This document shows, in pieces, positions 22,013 through 34,744 of a DNA stretch of 64,000 bases. A program made the position numbers and the translations under genes. The stretch covers positions 36,305,001 through 36,369,000 of the forward strand of contig CM059587.1 of assembly GCA_030407085.1 (NCBI GenBank). The letters run 5' to 3'. How positions within the stretch are numbered: position 1 is the first letter of the stretch; each line of letters starts with the position of its first letter. The notes below the pieces were generated by a model that saw nothing but the letters and a program-made list of their open reading frames with translations, was not told where the DNA came from and searched no databases. Origin of the DNA: Trichopria drosophilae. Taxonomy: Eukaryota > Arthropoda > Insecta > Hymenoptera > Diapriidae.

Positions 22013-22234
22013 CACTGAGAAAACAAAAATTAGTAATATTGATCAAATATGTGGTTACCTGTTAGCAGCGTAATATTAAGTAATTTCAACTACATTTTAG
22101 TCGAATTGACTAAATGTTGTTGAATCGGTATCACGATTTAGTTGGAAGCATTAATTTCTAGTTGCATTGACGAAATATTTAAGTGTTAATCGGCAACCAC
22201 ATATTTAGTAAATATTACTAATTTTTTTTCGGTG
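22013..22234. mobile_element. 222-bp TA-flanked hairpin MITE
   Basis: The left CACTGAGAAAACAAAAATTA and the right in reverse complement CACCGAAAAAAAATTA begin arms that pair over about 100 bp each, sharing AATTAGTAATATT and AAATATGTGGTT. Nearly the whole element is therefore one stem. TA borders both ends (22011-22012, 22235-22236). Related termini occur at 40.13-40.68 kb (CACTGAGAGAAATG) and 46.63-46.82 kb. Confidence 0.8.
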
Positions 22235-25200
22235 TAACCTTTTAATGTTTGTGCAATTGATTAATAAACGAACATTTTCATTAACTGACACGGTAGCCTT
22301 TGGACTGATGCAAATCCCGCTAACTGTGACTACAACTATGGATCAAAATATTTTAATTTATTAACATTATTATATTAATTTTTATTTTGATTTTCACAAG
22401 TAATATTGAAAATTCTTGGAAAGAGAGCCGATGGTACTAAGATTCCCCGTTGATTCAAATTTGTATTCCTTGCGACACATCAGTACAACCAGAACGTGCA
22501 TGAATGGGATTGAATACCGCATATAACATTTGATAACTTCAAATCAGAGGGAAAAGTGACGTCTTCCCCCATTTCTTTGAGGTTTGACAAATAACAAAAT
22601 TTAAAAAAAAATTACATTTTCATGGTTTTCTTGAATATCATTGGCGATAACAAAATAAATATTTCTTTCACCTCTGTGTCTTTGTAATCCACCGTTTTCT
22701 TACTTTTCGAGTTGAATATTCCTAATTTCTTTGAATCAATGACTCTACTGATAAATCTTTAGAGTGCTTCTCCGTCATCCACTCTAATTTTCAAATGAAC
22801 GCATTCTTCATGTCGGAGTTTTTTTCGTAAACGATGTCAAAAGACGACTTTGTCTTGTTTTTCAAATTGTTTTTTTTTTTAGTTGGGTTACTGGAAAATA
22901 CTCATTGAGAACATGGGTCATTTTTTCAAGTTGTAGAATCAAACTTGAAGAAAACAGCTGAGAATCATCCGCTCCTTTTCACAAATCTTTGGCAAAATTT
23001 GATTAATTGTGAGGTTGTGTCTACATCGAAGCGAGTGCATACATTCAATCGAAAAAGTGTGCTTTTTATATCATATTACATCTTTTAAAAGCTAAGAAAA
23101 AGCTTTCCCGTTTTGAATTAAATTTGTATTAACTGAAGTTTCAAATGTATTTCTCTTCTCTTCTATAATTGCATCAAAATAACATCACTGAATATTTTGA
23201 AAACTGTTGCAAGCTTCAAACATGATTAAAAGTAGTTATAATTCGAATGACGTATCTAATTCAATAAATAATGTGGCTTTTAATATGATTATAAGTCTGA
23301 CCCTTATAAAAATACAACTATTTCGTTTACTCTTTAAATTCATATATGAATTAATGGAAATAAATAAAAACGTATGTAGAACGTATTATACAATGACTAC
23401 ACACAATTTTGACAATCGATTGAAGACTCTATGCATCCAATTTTGGTTTAGTATCTTTTAAAGGTACACAATGCTTTCCTACTTTCATTGAATTAGGTTT
23501 TATTTAATTAATTAGGTTTGATTTTGTTCAGTTAAGTTTCTAATTATTGCGATACGAATACCTGAGAGATATCATTGGATTTTTTTTTACAGGTAACCTT
23601 TAATTTCCTTTAGAGGCACATTAACCAATTAAATAAAAGCAACGTATAAGTGATTTCTTGGTAGAAACTAGAAATAATCTATGATCCACATAGAGTCTAT
23701 ACCGAAAGTATCCAGTTAAATTAATGGACATGCATAGACCTCGATATAACTTTGTAGACAAATTCTAGATGCTAGCTTGTATCTAGTCAGGTTCGATAAA
23801 AGGATTCTAGCTATGACAAGCATCCATAAACACCTAGATAATTATTGTTTTAATGTTTTCAATAGTATTTTTCTTTGTAATATGCAATGAAATATTTTGT
23901 TCGATACACGATTATTAACTTTTTGGAGCGCGATTATCTTATAATTGAAACAGTTGATTAACATCTTCAGCACGAAAGCTGGCTCATGAGTGCAAACGGT
24001 AGATTATTATGCTGTATTTATATGATGTTTTCTTATGACGTGATAGTGGTAGAGATGATTTTGCTGGCTATTAACCTGTATTCCATTGATTTCATTAAGT
24101 CAAATGAATTTGATTGGCCGTTGATGCCGTGATCGATCGATGAATGATCCATATTTCAACTTTGAGAATAAAAAGGATCATTGAAAAACTCCTAACATGC
24201 TGGAATCGCTTGATTTGCATTTTGATAAAACGAATGATGTCTAATTTTTCGAAAGAGGTGTTGTAATTTTCATGTGTAGTATCAAGCTTTTTAAGTGATG
24301 TAATTGAAGTCATTTGAATATTTTACCGCTTGAGTTAGGCGAAATCCAGAGAATGTATGATAAATAGTTGTAGTAGAATTCTCTGATTTGATATCCTCTC
24401 GACGGTAGTACTTTTCTTCCCCAATTTCTGCGCAGTCTATGTATAATAATATATACCTTCATGATGTCAATTTTGAAGATTCTGTGATTTACTTTGAATT
24501 TCGTAATTAGTTCAGTTGGTGTTAATAACAAAAATTCGGTTTCGAAATTTTTCTATATTTACGTTAATTATGAATAGATGCTTCTTTATCTATACTTTGT
24601 AATCAATTGAAATGTTTAATATTCTCTTAATCTACAGTAACTAGCTAATATATGAGATGTTTTGAAATATTTAAGCAACAGATTTTGAGAATAAAACTAA
24701 ATTGCAATAAAAATCTACAAAAATATGTTACTAATTTAATTTAATTTATGTATTTTTCGGAAATAATGGACGTTCTACAATAATTAAGGCAGTAATCTTA
24801 TAATTGGTGCTCAAGTAATACTACAGGATGACTCTTACAAAAATATTAGCATATGCAAGTAGCACATGGTCTTAGTATTTTAGACATCGTATCTATTCTT
24901 GTATAACATTAGATCTTAAAATTCTTACCAAAACAACGAAGTTTCATAGTTTTGTAAGATTTGTCAGAAAAATATTCTAACTGCAAATAAAATCTCATTT
25001 CTTGTGGGATTTGTTAATATAAAATTCACTTAGTTCACTTAATTTAGGTTATTCATTATTTTCTCTTTGATGGACATTTATTGCAGTTGTGACAATTCTT
25101 CTCGGGAGAAGTATCATATTTAATTGATTTTTTTCTATTTGTACAACTCACAAATAAGAAATAGTTGACTTTACCATCTAAATAGTAGGATCTGGCATCT

Positions 25201-25914
25201 GCGTTTTTTAGTTGGTTTTCTACTTAAATTCTGAGCTTGACTACTTAATTTGTCGATATCAATATATGGATAGGCTAAAAACGATGACTGCGTGTTATCG
25301 TACCATCTAGTTAATAGTTATAGCTATTTCTTTCTTCCGAGTACTAAAAAATAATAAGTAATTTTAAGCCTTCTTTATATGCTCAAAAAATATACGACTG
25401 TGAAGGAAATCGAAACCCTTTGAAACGTGTCAAGAGCATCATAATGTAACTTTTGTATATATATGAAATTAAAATTTAGTCAAACTCATTTTAAATAATA
25501 ATATCGCTTTGTTACTCCCTTGAGTACGCTGTAGTATTTTTATTTTGATCTTAAATGACAAACATATAAGATTTTGTAAACATTGCCAACAATACCAATA
25601 GGACGAATATTTATGTAAAATATATTTTACAACTACTTCAAATTTACAACAAATAATCGACATGAAAATATAAACAATTATGCCAGAAATATGTTTTACA
25701 CTGTAAATAATGCACTGCAGAAAATTAGAAACTCGATGATAAATAAGCAACAAATAATACCAATATTAGCAAATATAGCTGAAATAAACGAAGTTACTGA
25801 TATGCGGTCCGATGCTTAATTAATATGCTAGACTATCAATAATTAGGGAAAGTTGATATTATAATGCAAGTAATATGAGAAATATATTACAGAACCCAAT
25901 AAAATTTTGTTTCC
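22235..25914. other. 3.7 kb AT-rich, intron-like DNA
   Basis: No coding or repeat family was recognised apart from the ratchet-like splice motif at 23.59 kb. Frames at 23207-23461, 24095-24313, 24310-24531 and 25469-25753 are random-looking. Confidence 0.5.
23576..23598 (+). other. Ratchet-type (recursive) splice motif candidate
   Basis: GGATTTTTTTTTACAG is followed directly by GTAACC: a pyrimidine tract, a CAG acceptor and a donor-like GTAA with no exon between. Insect long introns use such zero-length exons for stepwise splicing. It lies 3.9 kb downstream of the candidate donor at 19655, on the same strand. The donor half is weaker than the known GTAAGT optimum. Confidence 0.3.
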
Positions 25915-26660
25915 CTTCAAGCAAGAGTCGATTCTGATAGGATTTTTGCTTCAGAATCCAAATATCACCACCAGAATACCTAATTGGCTCTAGTTTTTGA
26001 GATATTGAAGTAGGTAAAAAATTCTAATCTAGTAATTTCTGAGCATCTATTCACAGCTCAACAGAATGTTGTTGACCAACCAGTAAGAGTCAATTCTGAT
26101 AGGAGTTTTCCCGCAGAATCCTAATAGGTACGCTAAAATATTGATGCGGAGATAGTTTTATACTAAATTGAACGTCAAAAGAGGTGAAAAATCGTGTTTT
26201 TGGTCAGTTTTTATATCTATCTAGAGAATGTGACACAAAAAGAAATCAAGACATGCAGAAGAAAAACAGAAAAAAAACCCTAAAACACGATTTTTAATCC
26301 TTTGACCTTTAATTTGAGCAAATGTGGACCTAGTTTTTGGTCAAATTGAAGGTCACAGTGGTCCAAAATTGTAATTTAAGACATTTTTTTCTATTTTCTT
26401 TTTCGGAAAGTAGCCAAGACGATAACGAGTTTGGAGTGATTCAAATTTCAAAAACTTCATCGGACATATTGGATCCACTATTTTGTATTTCTTGACTGTT
26501 TTGGGTCGCATTCCTTATATATGACAAATGGCAAAAAACACGATTTTTTACCCATTTGACCTTCAATCTCTCAAAAACTAAAGCCAATTGCATATTCTGG
26601 CAATCATATTTGGATTCTGGAGCACAAATCCTATCAGAATAGACTCTTACTTATAGGTCA
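25915..26660. repeat. Foldback repeat with ~110-bp inverted arms and a third internal half-copy
   Basis: The left arm (25915-26022: GCAAGAGTCGATTCTGATAG, 'cagaatccaaatat', 'ctagtttttgagat') matches the reverse complement of 26546-26660 ('gtaagagtctattctgatagg', 'tggctttagtttttgag'). A third plus-oriented half-copy lies at 26078-26130 (GTAAGAGTCAATTCTGATAG). Centrally, 'aaaaatcgtgtttt' at 26190 and AAACACGATTTTT at 26283 also pair. No coding capacity. It is probably a non-autonomous foldback element. Confidence 0.65.
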
Positions 26661-28770
26661 AGATGAACTTCTTAAATTTTTTGTTATGGCTATTTTATAA
26701 ATATGTTAAATAAATTCAAATAACTCGCACTGAGAACAATTCAAACAAATTAATCATAGTATAAGTAAATTGAAAAATAATACAGCCCCAGGGCCCAAGT
26801 GATAACTTGCTTAATAATTAAAAAACTATTAAGCATACAGTATTTTACTTACCTAACATAATGAATAGTTATAGTATATGAAGATACAAAAACACCACAT
26901 CAACTAATTATTATATTATCTATAAAAAAAAATGAAAACATAAAAAACCGTTTTTTAATAATAAACTAATCAATTATAAAATAACTATTACTTATATGGC
27001 TAAAAATGTGCATACCGTAGTTTTCGAAGATGCTGAGTGAGAATCTTTTTGGGGATTTTTAATATTCAAAATGGCAGACTTAAATTGGCGACTCAATGTA
27101 CTTTTGGTCGAAAGTTTTTACTCCATTATGAATTTTTATCATTTGAAATCCCCTGAGTGATAAAATGCAGTTAAACTGTACACAAGGAAAAATCTTAGTT
27201 TTACCCTTTTTTTGTATTTGCAAAAATATCATTATCAAAAAATTAGTGACATAGGGATACAGATTTTAACTCCCAACTTTTTAAAATATCATGGAATTCC
27301 TTATACACTTACTTATGCAACAACAATAATAAACAATGCTTTTTAATCGAAAACCATTTTTTCAAACTCTGGAATTACAAAGTGTTTATATCCCAACTTA
27401 CTTAAAGTACAAATCGTGTATCGATCTTTAAATAGTCGAAGTTGCAGGTGATGTAATTCTGAATGCGCCTTTTTAACTAACTTATCGTGAGATTTATTTT
27501 TTTATCGACTGTGTATTCTTCCGGATTTACTCTTCGTTGCTTACAGTGCTTTCAAACCCTTGTCTTGGTACGATTGGTTTGTTTTACTACCAGTGCTTAA
27601 TTCAAGTATCTTCAGAAGTGTTAAACTAGACATTGCAAATAGAAGTCTACAATTGTAAAGAGTGACTTGGATGACATAAAAATTATGACGAAGATGATTA
27701 TTATGGGGGTGAAAATTAAACATGTCTTCGGTTTGGTAAACATTTTTGATGACTTTTTTTTAATGTTAAGATTAAATTTCCACCTATTTTTTAATTTAAT
27801 ATATATATATATATTTGCAACAGTTCAGGAAAATGAAGATTTCGATTACTTTAAATTTTTTAATCTCATGCATTTTTCTTTGTGCGGCAATTGCTATAAA
27901 TTATAAATTTAATACTATTAAATCATAATAATAATACAATAGAAATGTTATTTATAATTTATTAACAGTAAGCACAATTTTTTTGTTATTATTTTTTGTT
28001 CATCGGCTTATGCCCTGCAATAACTTATGATGTATAATAAATCCTTATAGTTATTAATAATAAATATTGCTTAAAGCGCAATATTATAGAAATAAAAGCT
28101 ATTCAAATTATGATTTAATAAATAATTGACATATAGAGTATATTCCATTTTTTACAGTCCTCATTTTTTGTTTTGTCTGTGTTTGCATAATTTGTTTACT
28201 TTGTGTTTATATTGAAATCTTCTACTATCACTCCTTAATTGATTTTTTCCTGTGTTTAGTGCGTTATTTTCTTGTTCGTTCAGCAGTCGATTTATCAAAC
28301 TTTTTTTCATTTCTAATCATTTTAAAAATGTTGGACACACATAATTCGTCTACAATATTGATTGTAAATAAAAGTTTAACAAAGGCACTCATGCAAAAGC
28401 ATTAGTTAATTCATTTCCCATTTTTTTCAGTGTTTCGAAATTAAGATAAAAAGTTCAAAATTAGTGAAATTTTTGTTTACTGGAATTTTTAATATCAGGA
28501 GGATTTTCAAAGTATGTAAATATAAGCAATGAATTATTAAAAGTTAAATTTGATTTCTATTAAAATAAATTACCGTACATAATGACAACAATATATATTC
28601 AAAAAATTAATCTGTCCATTTTTATAAAGTTTTAATTTTGTGATTTTTAAATCATGTTATCATTTGGTATATTAAATAACGCATCATTTTTAAAGTAAAC
28701 CGATTTACACAAAGACACTTAATAAGAGAGATTATTTACATCAAAGAATGATAATGCCATCAAAGAATTA
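26661..28770. other. AT-rich DNA with one ATGGCG-family fragment at 27.0-27.1 kb
   Basis: 27025-27110 carries 'gatgctgagtgagaatc' then ATTCAAAATGGCAGAC, a single diverged plus-oriented unit. A short (TA)n run lies near 27799. The rest, including frames 27541-27723 and 27667-27906, shows nothing. Confidence 0.5.
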
Positions 28771-28990
28771 ATCCGCTTAGCGACGCTAGCATCGCCTGGG
28801 GTCTCCTACTCTTCGAACTGAATGTCTTTCCCTCTCTTTCGCTATTGCCGCGTTACATGTGAATAGTGAGAAGAGGTGAATTCCGAAGATAGTGGGGGTA
28901 ACCAAGCGATAGAAGCGCATCCATGCGGGTTAGCTCCTCCTCACTTTTGGTCTCAATACGGCGACACACGAAATTTGCTAACTACATAGA
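28771..28990. other. GC-richer island, possible regulatory element
   Basis: About 210 bp with clearly higher G+C and CpG than its flanks (GCTTAGCGACGCTAGC, GCGATAGAAGCGCATCC). No open frame and no recognisable repeat copy elsewhere in the window. Candidate enhancer or small non-coding exon. Composition is the only evidence. Confidence 0.25.
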
Positions 28991-29494
28991 TGCTATATTA
29001 AATTTGATAAGTACATAGATATTATTCAAAACTTTGTATTTAGTTGCTATAAGAGTGAACTACCTAAATCCAGCATTTTAACATGAATCTTTGCGTTAAC
29101 GTCAAGATACTTGTTTACCCTGTTAGGCTGACAGTTTCGTGAGGTCTATTAGACAAAATCTGTCGCAGATAAGTTTAATGATGAACATAACCTAACCTTG
29201 TCGAGGTTTCATATTTTGCATCTTATTGAAATTAACTTTGTATATTAAGAAGTTTCATCGTCAAAGTTGTGTATTTCCAGTGGAAATCATCATAGATTTT
29301 TGGAATATGACCTGAGTACATCTTAATGCGGATGTCAAGATGAAGGTTTTGCTGCCCCATAGTTCACAATTATGCAATCGAGACGCGATTGAAGATTCCG
29401 TAAGGTCAACTGCGACTAATGAGGACTCACCTAATTTAAAACTATTTCCTGAAAATTTGGCAGGGCTGTAAATGTAATAAAATACGGACGACTA
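28991..29494. other. AT-rich DNA, no gene seen
   Basis: Nothing recognisable. Confidence 0.5.
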
Positions 29495-29985
29495 GTTAAC
29501 TAACGTCAGCGTCCTCAGAACGTTCCCCGCCTCTGATGAAGTTCCCCGGAACCAGACCGTACGAAATTTTATCGATTTTTTCTTTCCAAATATTCGGTAC
29601 CTGGTGCACGGCTTTGAATTTCAATCGTAGCAGCTCAGTGAAACGTGATATCGACGAGGAATATTTTTCAGGGAAATTCATCGTCTGGCTTTATTAGTTT
29701 GCCGTCCCTGTTCCTCATTTCTCTTTCCGTACGACCTATACAGCGTGTAGTACCTCGTCTGGTACATTGAAACTTTAATGTGAAATCATCGAACACCGAA
29801 AGTTGGCCGGGTTCCAGCTGTAGCCGACGGTCGGCGCTGCTCAATGCTGTACCAATTCGACGTATAAACGTACACGTTTTTCACGTGTGTACCTCTCGGT
29901 ACTTCAAGGCTTCACCAAGAGACGAAGGAAAACGAAGTTATGGGAAATGCAAATTGAAAATGTTACATTACTTAAGAAGATATAC
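29495..29985. other. GC-richer segment, possible exon or regulatory element
   Basis: About 490 bp of balanced composition (for example GTTCCCCGGAACCAGACCG and GTAGCCGACGGTCGGCG) with unassigned frames on both strands (29496-29681 minus, 61 aa; 29780-30001 plus, 73 aa). No family motif is visible in either. It is single copy in this window, which sets it apart from the surrounding repeats. Confidence 0.3.
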
Positions 29986-31240
29986 TCCGGCACTTGAATA
30001 GAAAGAATACCGGGGACGTGTTACCAGCATTTTTGATTTTATTTAAGACGATGTACATGTATAGGAAGATCGATCCACATCTTTTATCACTAGAATCAAT
30101 TGTGACACCATAAAGACATAAATATTTCCTTATGAACAGGTTTTTACATGGTTTCTTCCATTTTCTCATTTTATAATAATACAAATAATTTCATGTACAT
30201 TATTTACACTTTTAATAAGAACTTATTATCGCAGTAAGTCTTGAATGTCGTCAAATCTCTACACATTTTCATCCAGTTTTTTTGTACGCTACCTGTGCCA
30301 AAAAAAAATTATACATGATAGATATCGAATGTAAAATTTCGTGCGCTTTCATAATATGCCTTCAAAATTTGTCTAAAACCAATGTTTAAAAAGTTATAAG
30401 TACCTAATTTACTGCAAAAAATGCCAATTTTTTCGACTAAGAAAATTTTTAGATCTAAAATTTGTATATGATATCGGTTATATACACATCCCGCACCATG
30501 TAGAAAAGCGTTTTCGAGCCCTAAACTTGAAGCTATGTATGGTCCGGAATGAAAAATTCAACATGGCGGTGCTCAAAATGGCGTCCGAATTGAAAATGTT
30601 TTGGAAAATCTTCAAGGCGTTCTGACTGAAAAGCGATGAACTGATTCAAAAAAATGAGAAGAATGAAAAGTTCTTAGAATTTATCAAGGATTACACTGGA
30701 TTTTTTTCTGATTTTGAATTGCAATTTATTGAAAAATTTAAAAAATTTATGAAAAAATTCTGGTTTATTCTCTGATAAATTATAATTATCTTTTATTCTT
30801 TGTTATTTTTTTATATAAGTTGATAGTTTTCGAGAAAAAAAATCAAAACTTTCTACATCCAATATGTTGGATAAAAGATAAAAATTTCATCGTAAAGTTT
30901 AGTATAATCTCTATTTTTTTATTTAACACATTTGCTTTTAATTGCAATGTTGAAACAATTTCAAAATGGAGGGTCCATAATGGTCAGCAAAATATAAAAA
31001 TGTCTAATCTATCTTTTTTTTATAAAGTCGTTGGGTTTTTATTACAATGACTAGAAAATTTTGAAGAATTGTTGAAACTGAAAGAAATTTTGTACATAAT
31101 ATAAAAATAAAAATGAAATTTAAGTAACTTTGAGAAATATGCCATACCAACCGACTAAGAGGGGTTCAAAGTTTTCCAACTAATGAAAAATAATTTTCGT
31201 TATTCAGACTCGTGGACTGTTAACCGTTGTAAGCATTCAT
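29986..31240. other. AT-rich DNA with two ATGGCG-family fragments
   Basis: Plus-oriented fragments lie at about 30535-30600 (TTCAACATGGCGGTGC, CAAAATGGCGTCCG) and 30955-31005 (TTTCAAAATGGAGGGTCC). The 76-codon frame at 30820-31050 spans the second fragment and is not a gene. Confidence 0.5.
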
Positions 31241-31244
31241 TTTA

Positions 31245-31720
31245 CTTTATATAGAAGGTGCTGAAATTCGCTATTTGGAGATTTTTTGGGTCAATAAAAA
31301 AAATTGGTGTCCGTGATCTTGTACGTCCAATTTTTTGTCGCGCGATATCTCGCGAATAGTAAAAACCGCTTAAAGTTCAACTCTTTTTACGGTTGCCATG
31401 GCCTAACTTAGATCTGATTAGTTTTTCGAATCGATCCATACTAGATTATTAGGAGATCGAATAAAAAAGCGGAAGAATGCGTTTTTTGCAGTTATTTTTA
31501 AAAACACAAAAAACTGCTCACAAAAAAAGATGGAGTGTCAAGTTTTGTACATAAAAGATTGTACGCACTTGTTTCGTAAAATCAACGGTAATGCCGTGTA
31601 TGACGAGTAAATATAAAACATTTACGTTTTTGCATTTATTTACCAAAATGCAAATCACACAAAAAATGTTCTAAAAAAAAGATGGAGCATTATTAGACCA
31701 GTATTTCTATGTAATTTGTT
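31245..31720 (-). repeat. Family L element, copy 2, reversed
   Basis: In reverse complement it carries GTAATGCCGTG/'cggcattaccgttgattttacgaa', then CGCGAGATATCGCG-like, then GGACGTACAAGATCACGGAC and 'caattttttttattg', matching the 13.77 kb and 42.08-42.39 kb copies in order. AAAAAAGATGGAG occurs twice (31527 and 31675). The hairpin-bearing end is missing or diverged. Confidence 0.55.
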
Positions 31721-32339
31721 ATGGTTTTTTATGAATTATAAATATTACGACGGAACGATAAATTAGTAATAATACAATAATATCCATTATGCTACATATT
31801 AAAGCTCCGACTGACATGTGCGGGTTGAATTTTTGATAATGATCATTTTCAGTTTTTTTGTATGTCAATTAAATAGCTGGGTCTACCAAATCCTGGTTTT
31901 ATTTTCTATTCAGTACGTAAATTCTCGTTATGCGAATGTGTAGTTTTTTTGTATATAATAAGTATTAGTCGAAAATTTGCTAATAGTTTTAAGTGGAAAA
32001 AGCAAATGAAATGCTTCAACAATGCCTCGGATGAGATCGGTATTCCATGAATGTCGATAAATTTGATTGTGATGTTCTTTTGTTCAAATAATTTTCCTAA
32101 AAATATTTGAAGTATTTACGTTATCATGTCTGCTAAATGCGCGGTGATTTAACAGTGATTTCATTTACTAAAGAGGTATTAAATAAATATTTCCTTTCGC
32201 AGTTTGATTTGAATGAATAATGCATTTTATTAATCACATACTTTTAATCAGCAAGAATAGAAAGGAATCTTTTTAAAAAATGACTAGGACATTGTTGTTT
32301 TTAAAATAAATTGTTCGATTAAAAGGTTTCTGAGGTTAA
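31721..32339. other. AT-rich DNA with the second copy of the 7.24-kb short repeat
   Basis: CATTTTCAGTTTTTTT plus AAATAGCTGGGTCTA lie at about 31848-31890. Nothing else is recognised. Confidence 0.5.
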
Positions 32340-32720
32340 CCGAAAAGATTTTTTTTGCAGGCCCACTGCTAAATTGCGCAGAACCCCATCTTGTCTGACA
32401 TACGTTGACACTATCTACTGACGTGCATCGCTCGCCCTGTTAACTGACCTAACTACTTACCTATCTGTGCCTCGTCTTTCCTATACTTATTTACTCTATA
32501 GTTAGAGAAGGGTGCTTATCGGTTCAGTTCTATGATCCTCATCTACGTTATCACGTAAATCGACCCCCCTTTTTTTTTATTTTTCTAAAGACCACTCGCG
32601 TAATCTCCTGCAGCTTGTATACAATTTTCGCAACTTTTCCAATTCACGTAGTCTCCGCCGGCGATTTTAAGTTTGATTAAGGAAGCTTTAAACTTATAAA
32701 TTGTTGCTTAGAATCTTTCG
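32340..32720. other. GC-richer segment with strong splice-like signals on both strands
   Basis: On the plus strand GATTTTTTTTGCAG (ending 32360) is a good acceptor, followed by less AT-rich sequence. On the minus strand ACAGATAG followed by GTAAGTAG is a near-perfect donor, with the exon side starting at 32461 and extending right toward a CpG patch (GTCTCCGCCGGCGAT at 32650). Either a plus-strand internal exon or a minus-strand 5' non-coding exon is possible. No long open frame supports coding. The two readings exclude each other as one exon. Confidence 0.3.
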
Positions 32721-34740
32721 TTTAGATAGGCCTGCCTGGGGAAATTAATTATGTTCTCTCGGGCAAGTTTCGAGTGGACGATTTAGCTCGAAGTGTGGTT
32801 AAGTTGACTATGGCAAAACTTAGCTCATAGCTTATGAATTATAAATTTAAAAGTAAAATTATAATATTAAATAAACAATTATGTTACTCTCGGTAATACG
32901 GCCCTCTTACTAATTGTTAAAAGGTAAACAAAGAAAATATGACGTAACTGATATATCAGTTCACGTTGAGTGCAATAAATCATCCCGCACTTATGTGTGA
33001 AATTATAAATCACATACTATTGGATTTAATATTAAAAATCGTAATTATAATAATCTTTTTTTGCGAAGTCTACGTCTGGAACGTTGACCATTTATTTATT
33101 ACAACATGTTCATAAATAAGATATTGAAATGCTTTTAGTGAACTAATTGGAATGGACCTAGTGCAACATTCTTACATCTATAACGATTTCTTTCAGAAAG
33201 TCAGAAACGGAACTTCATAAATATTGCGAATATGCTGGAAAATTAACAAGATCATAGAAAAGATGGACATTTTTTTATGTTTTCTTTTATTTTTGAAGAA
33301 AAATAGAAAAATGAGAAGCCGGAAAGATTCGATACGTCGTGTCGATTGTGAGTTAGATTTTTATAATGGTTTGTATAATATTCAATCTGAAATATTGTAG
33401 GTTTGATAACTAGGTTCTTTAATCGCATTACTTTTATTCGTTATTATTTATATTACATATTTTATATATATTTCGTCCCGTGTAACATTTAGGAACTACG
33501 TTACATTATAAAGACAGAAATTTTGGAAAACCCTCATGTCTCATTTGAAGATTTAAAGCAATATTTATATTTCCCTTTCTTTCGTGTAATGCTCAAAGTT
33601 AAATTATTCGATTCCTTAGGTTATCAGATTTAATCCATGCGTTAATATTAATATTATTGAGTAGGAGAAGTTATAATGTATTTACTAACGACTCGTGATT
33701 TAACTAATGACAATTTTAAATGATAATTATCTTATCACATATTAGTATTTAGCACTGATTATATTTAGTAATCGATAGTGCATTAGGCAGCAACGTGATG
33801 GATCAATCTTGTCCCAGTGATTAGTTTTGCACTCAAAATAGCGATTTTTTATTTTCAATTGTGTATTGTAACTTTTCAAAAAGTGAACGTCTCTTCGATA
33901 TTATACGAACCATGTCATTTATTTTACAGAAATATTAATATACCGGAAGTGGACAGTATTGACCATCCCATAATTTTAAATTATTTAAAACTATTTATAG
34001 TTTTACGCAATTATGATGGTCTGAAGTTTTATTACTATCAGAATCCGTCTGCGCTGCGTTAATCAAATGGATTTTCGTACCTTTTAAGATGAAAGTATTT
34101 TCACGAAATAAAATTAAAATATATTTAGTCGTCCACAACAAAAAATGAACACAACTGTATCGTATTATCATAAATAAGTTTAACTTTGGTGACGTCAGTG
34201 TTTGGCGACACGGTAATCCAATACCCTAGAGATGTCTGCTTTCGTTGAGTCGGTTGCAATTTTAACAATTGTAAATATATTCCTGATGCGTTGTTTGTGA
34301 AACCTTTTTTATTAATTGTATATTCGGTATTCATTGTTTTTATTCACAAATCTCAAAATACACAAAACACAATGTTCAGTGAACAGAATAATGTTTTAAT
34401 ATGATGAGGACATGAGAAACTTTAAACAATTTTTTAATGACTGTTCGGGTAAACACTTGAATTTTTCAGGAATATAGGGGGAATTTATCAGCCCTGTCAT
34501 AAAGATTACTGAAATATTAGTAAAAAATGATTGAAAATTGTGAATTGTTGAATTTTGTTGATTATCCTTTGTTAGTTCTATTAAAATTTTCACTTTTTTT
34601 CAATATCCTATAATATTTGATATGTATAATATTTTGTAATATTTTTTTTACTCCCTCTGTATGAGGACGCCTTCGCTATAAGATGAACAAACCTAAGTGG
34701 TTCTCAAATGTTAAGAAATTTTTTGACCATTATAAGTTGT
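32721..34740. other. 2 kb AT-rich DNA, no gene seen
   Basis: An isolated TGACGTCA (CRE-type palindrome) occurs at about 34191, with no other support for function. Frames 33817-34062, 34125-34334 and 34396-34593 show no features. Confidence 0.5.
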
Positions 34741-34744
34741 TAAA

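Noticed and set aside
34187..34200. Isolated TGACGTCA (CRE-like) site
   Set aside because: One 8-bp palindrome in 64 kb is expected by chance. No surrounding promoter features.
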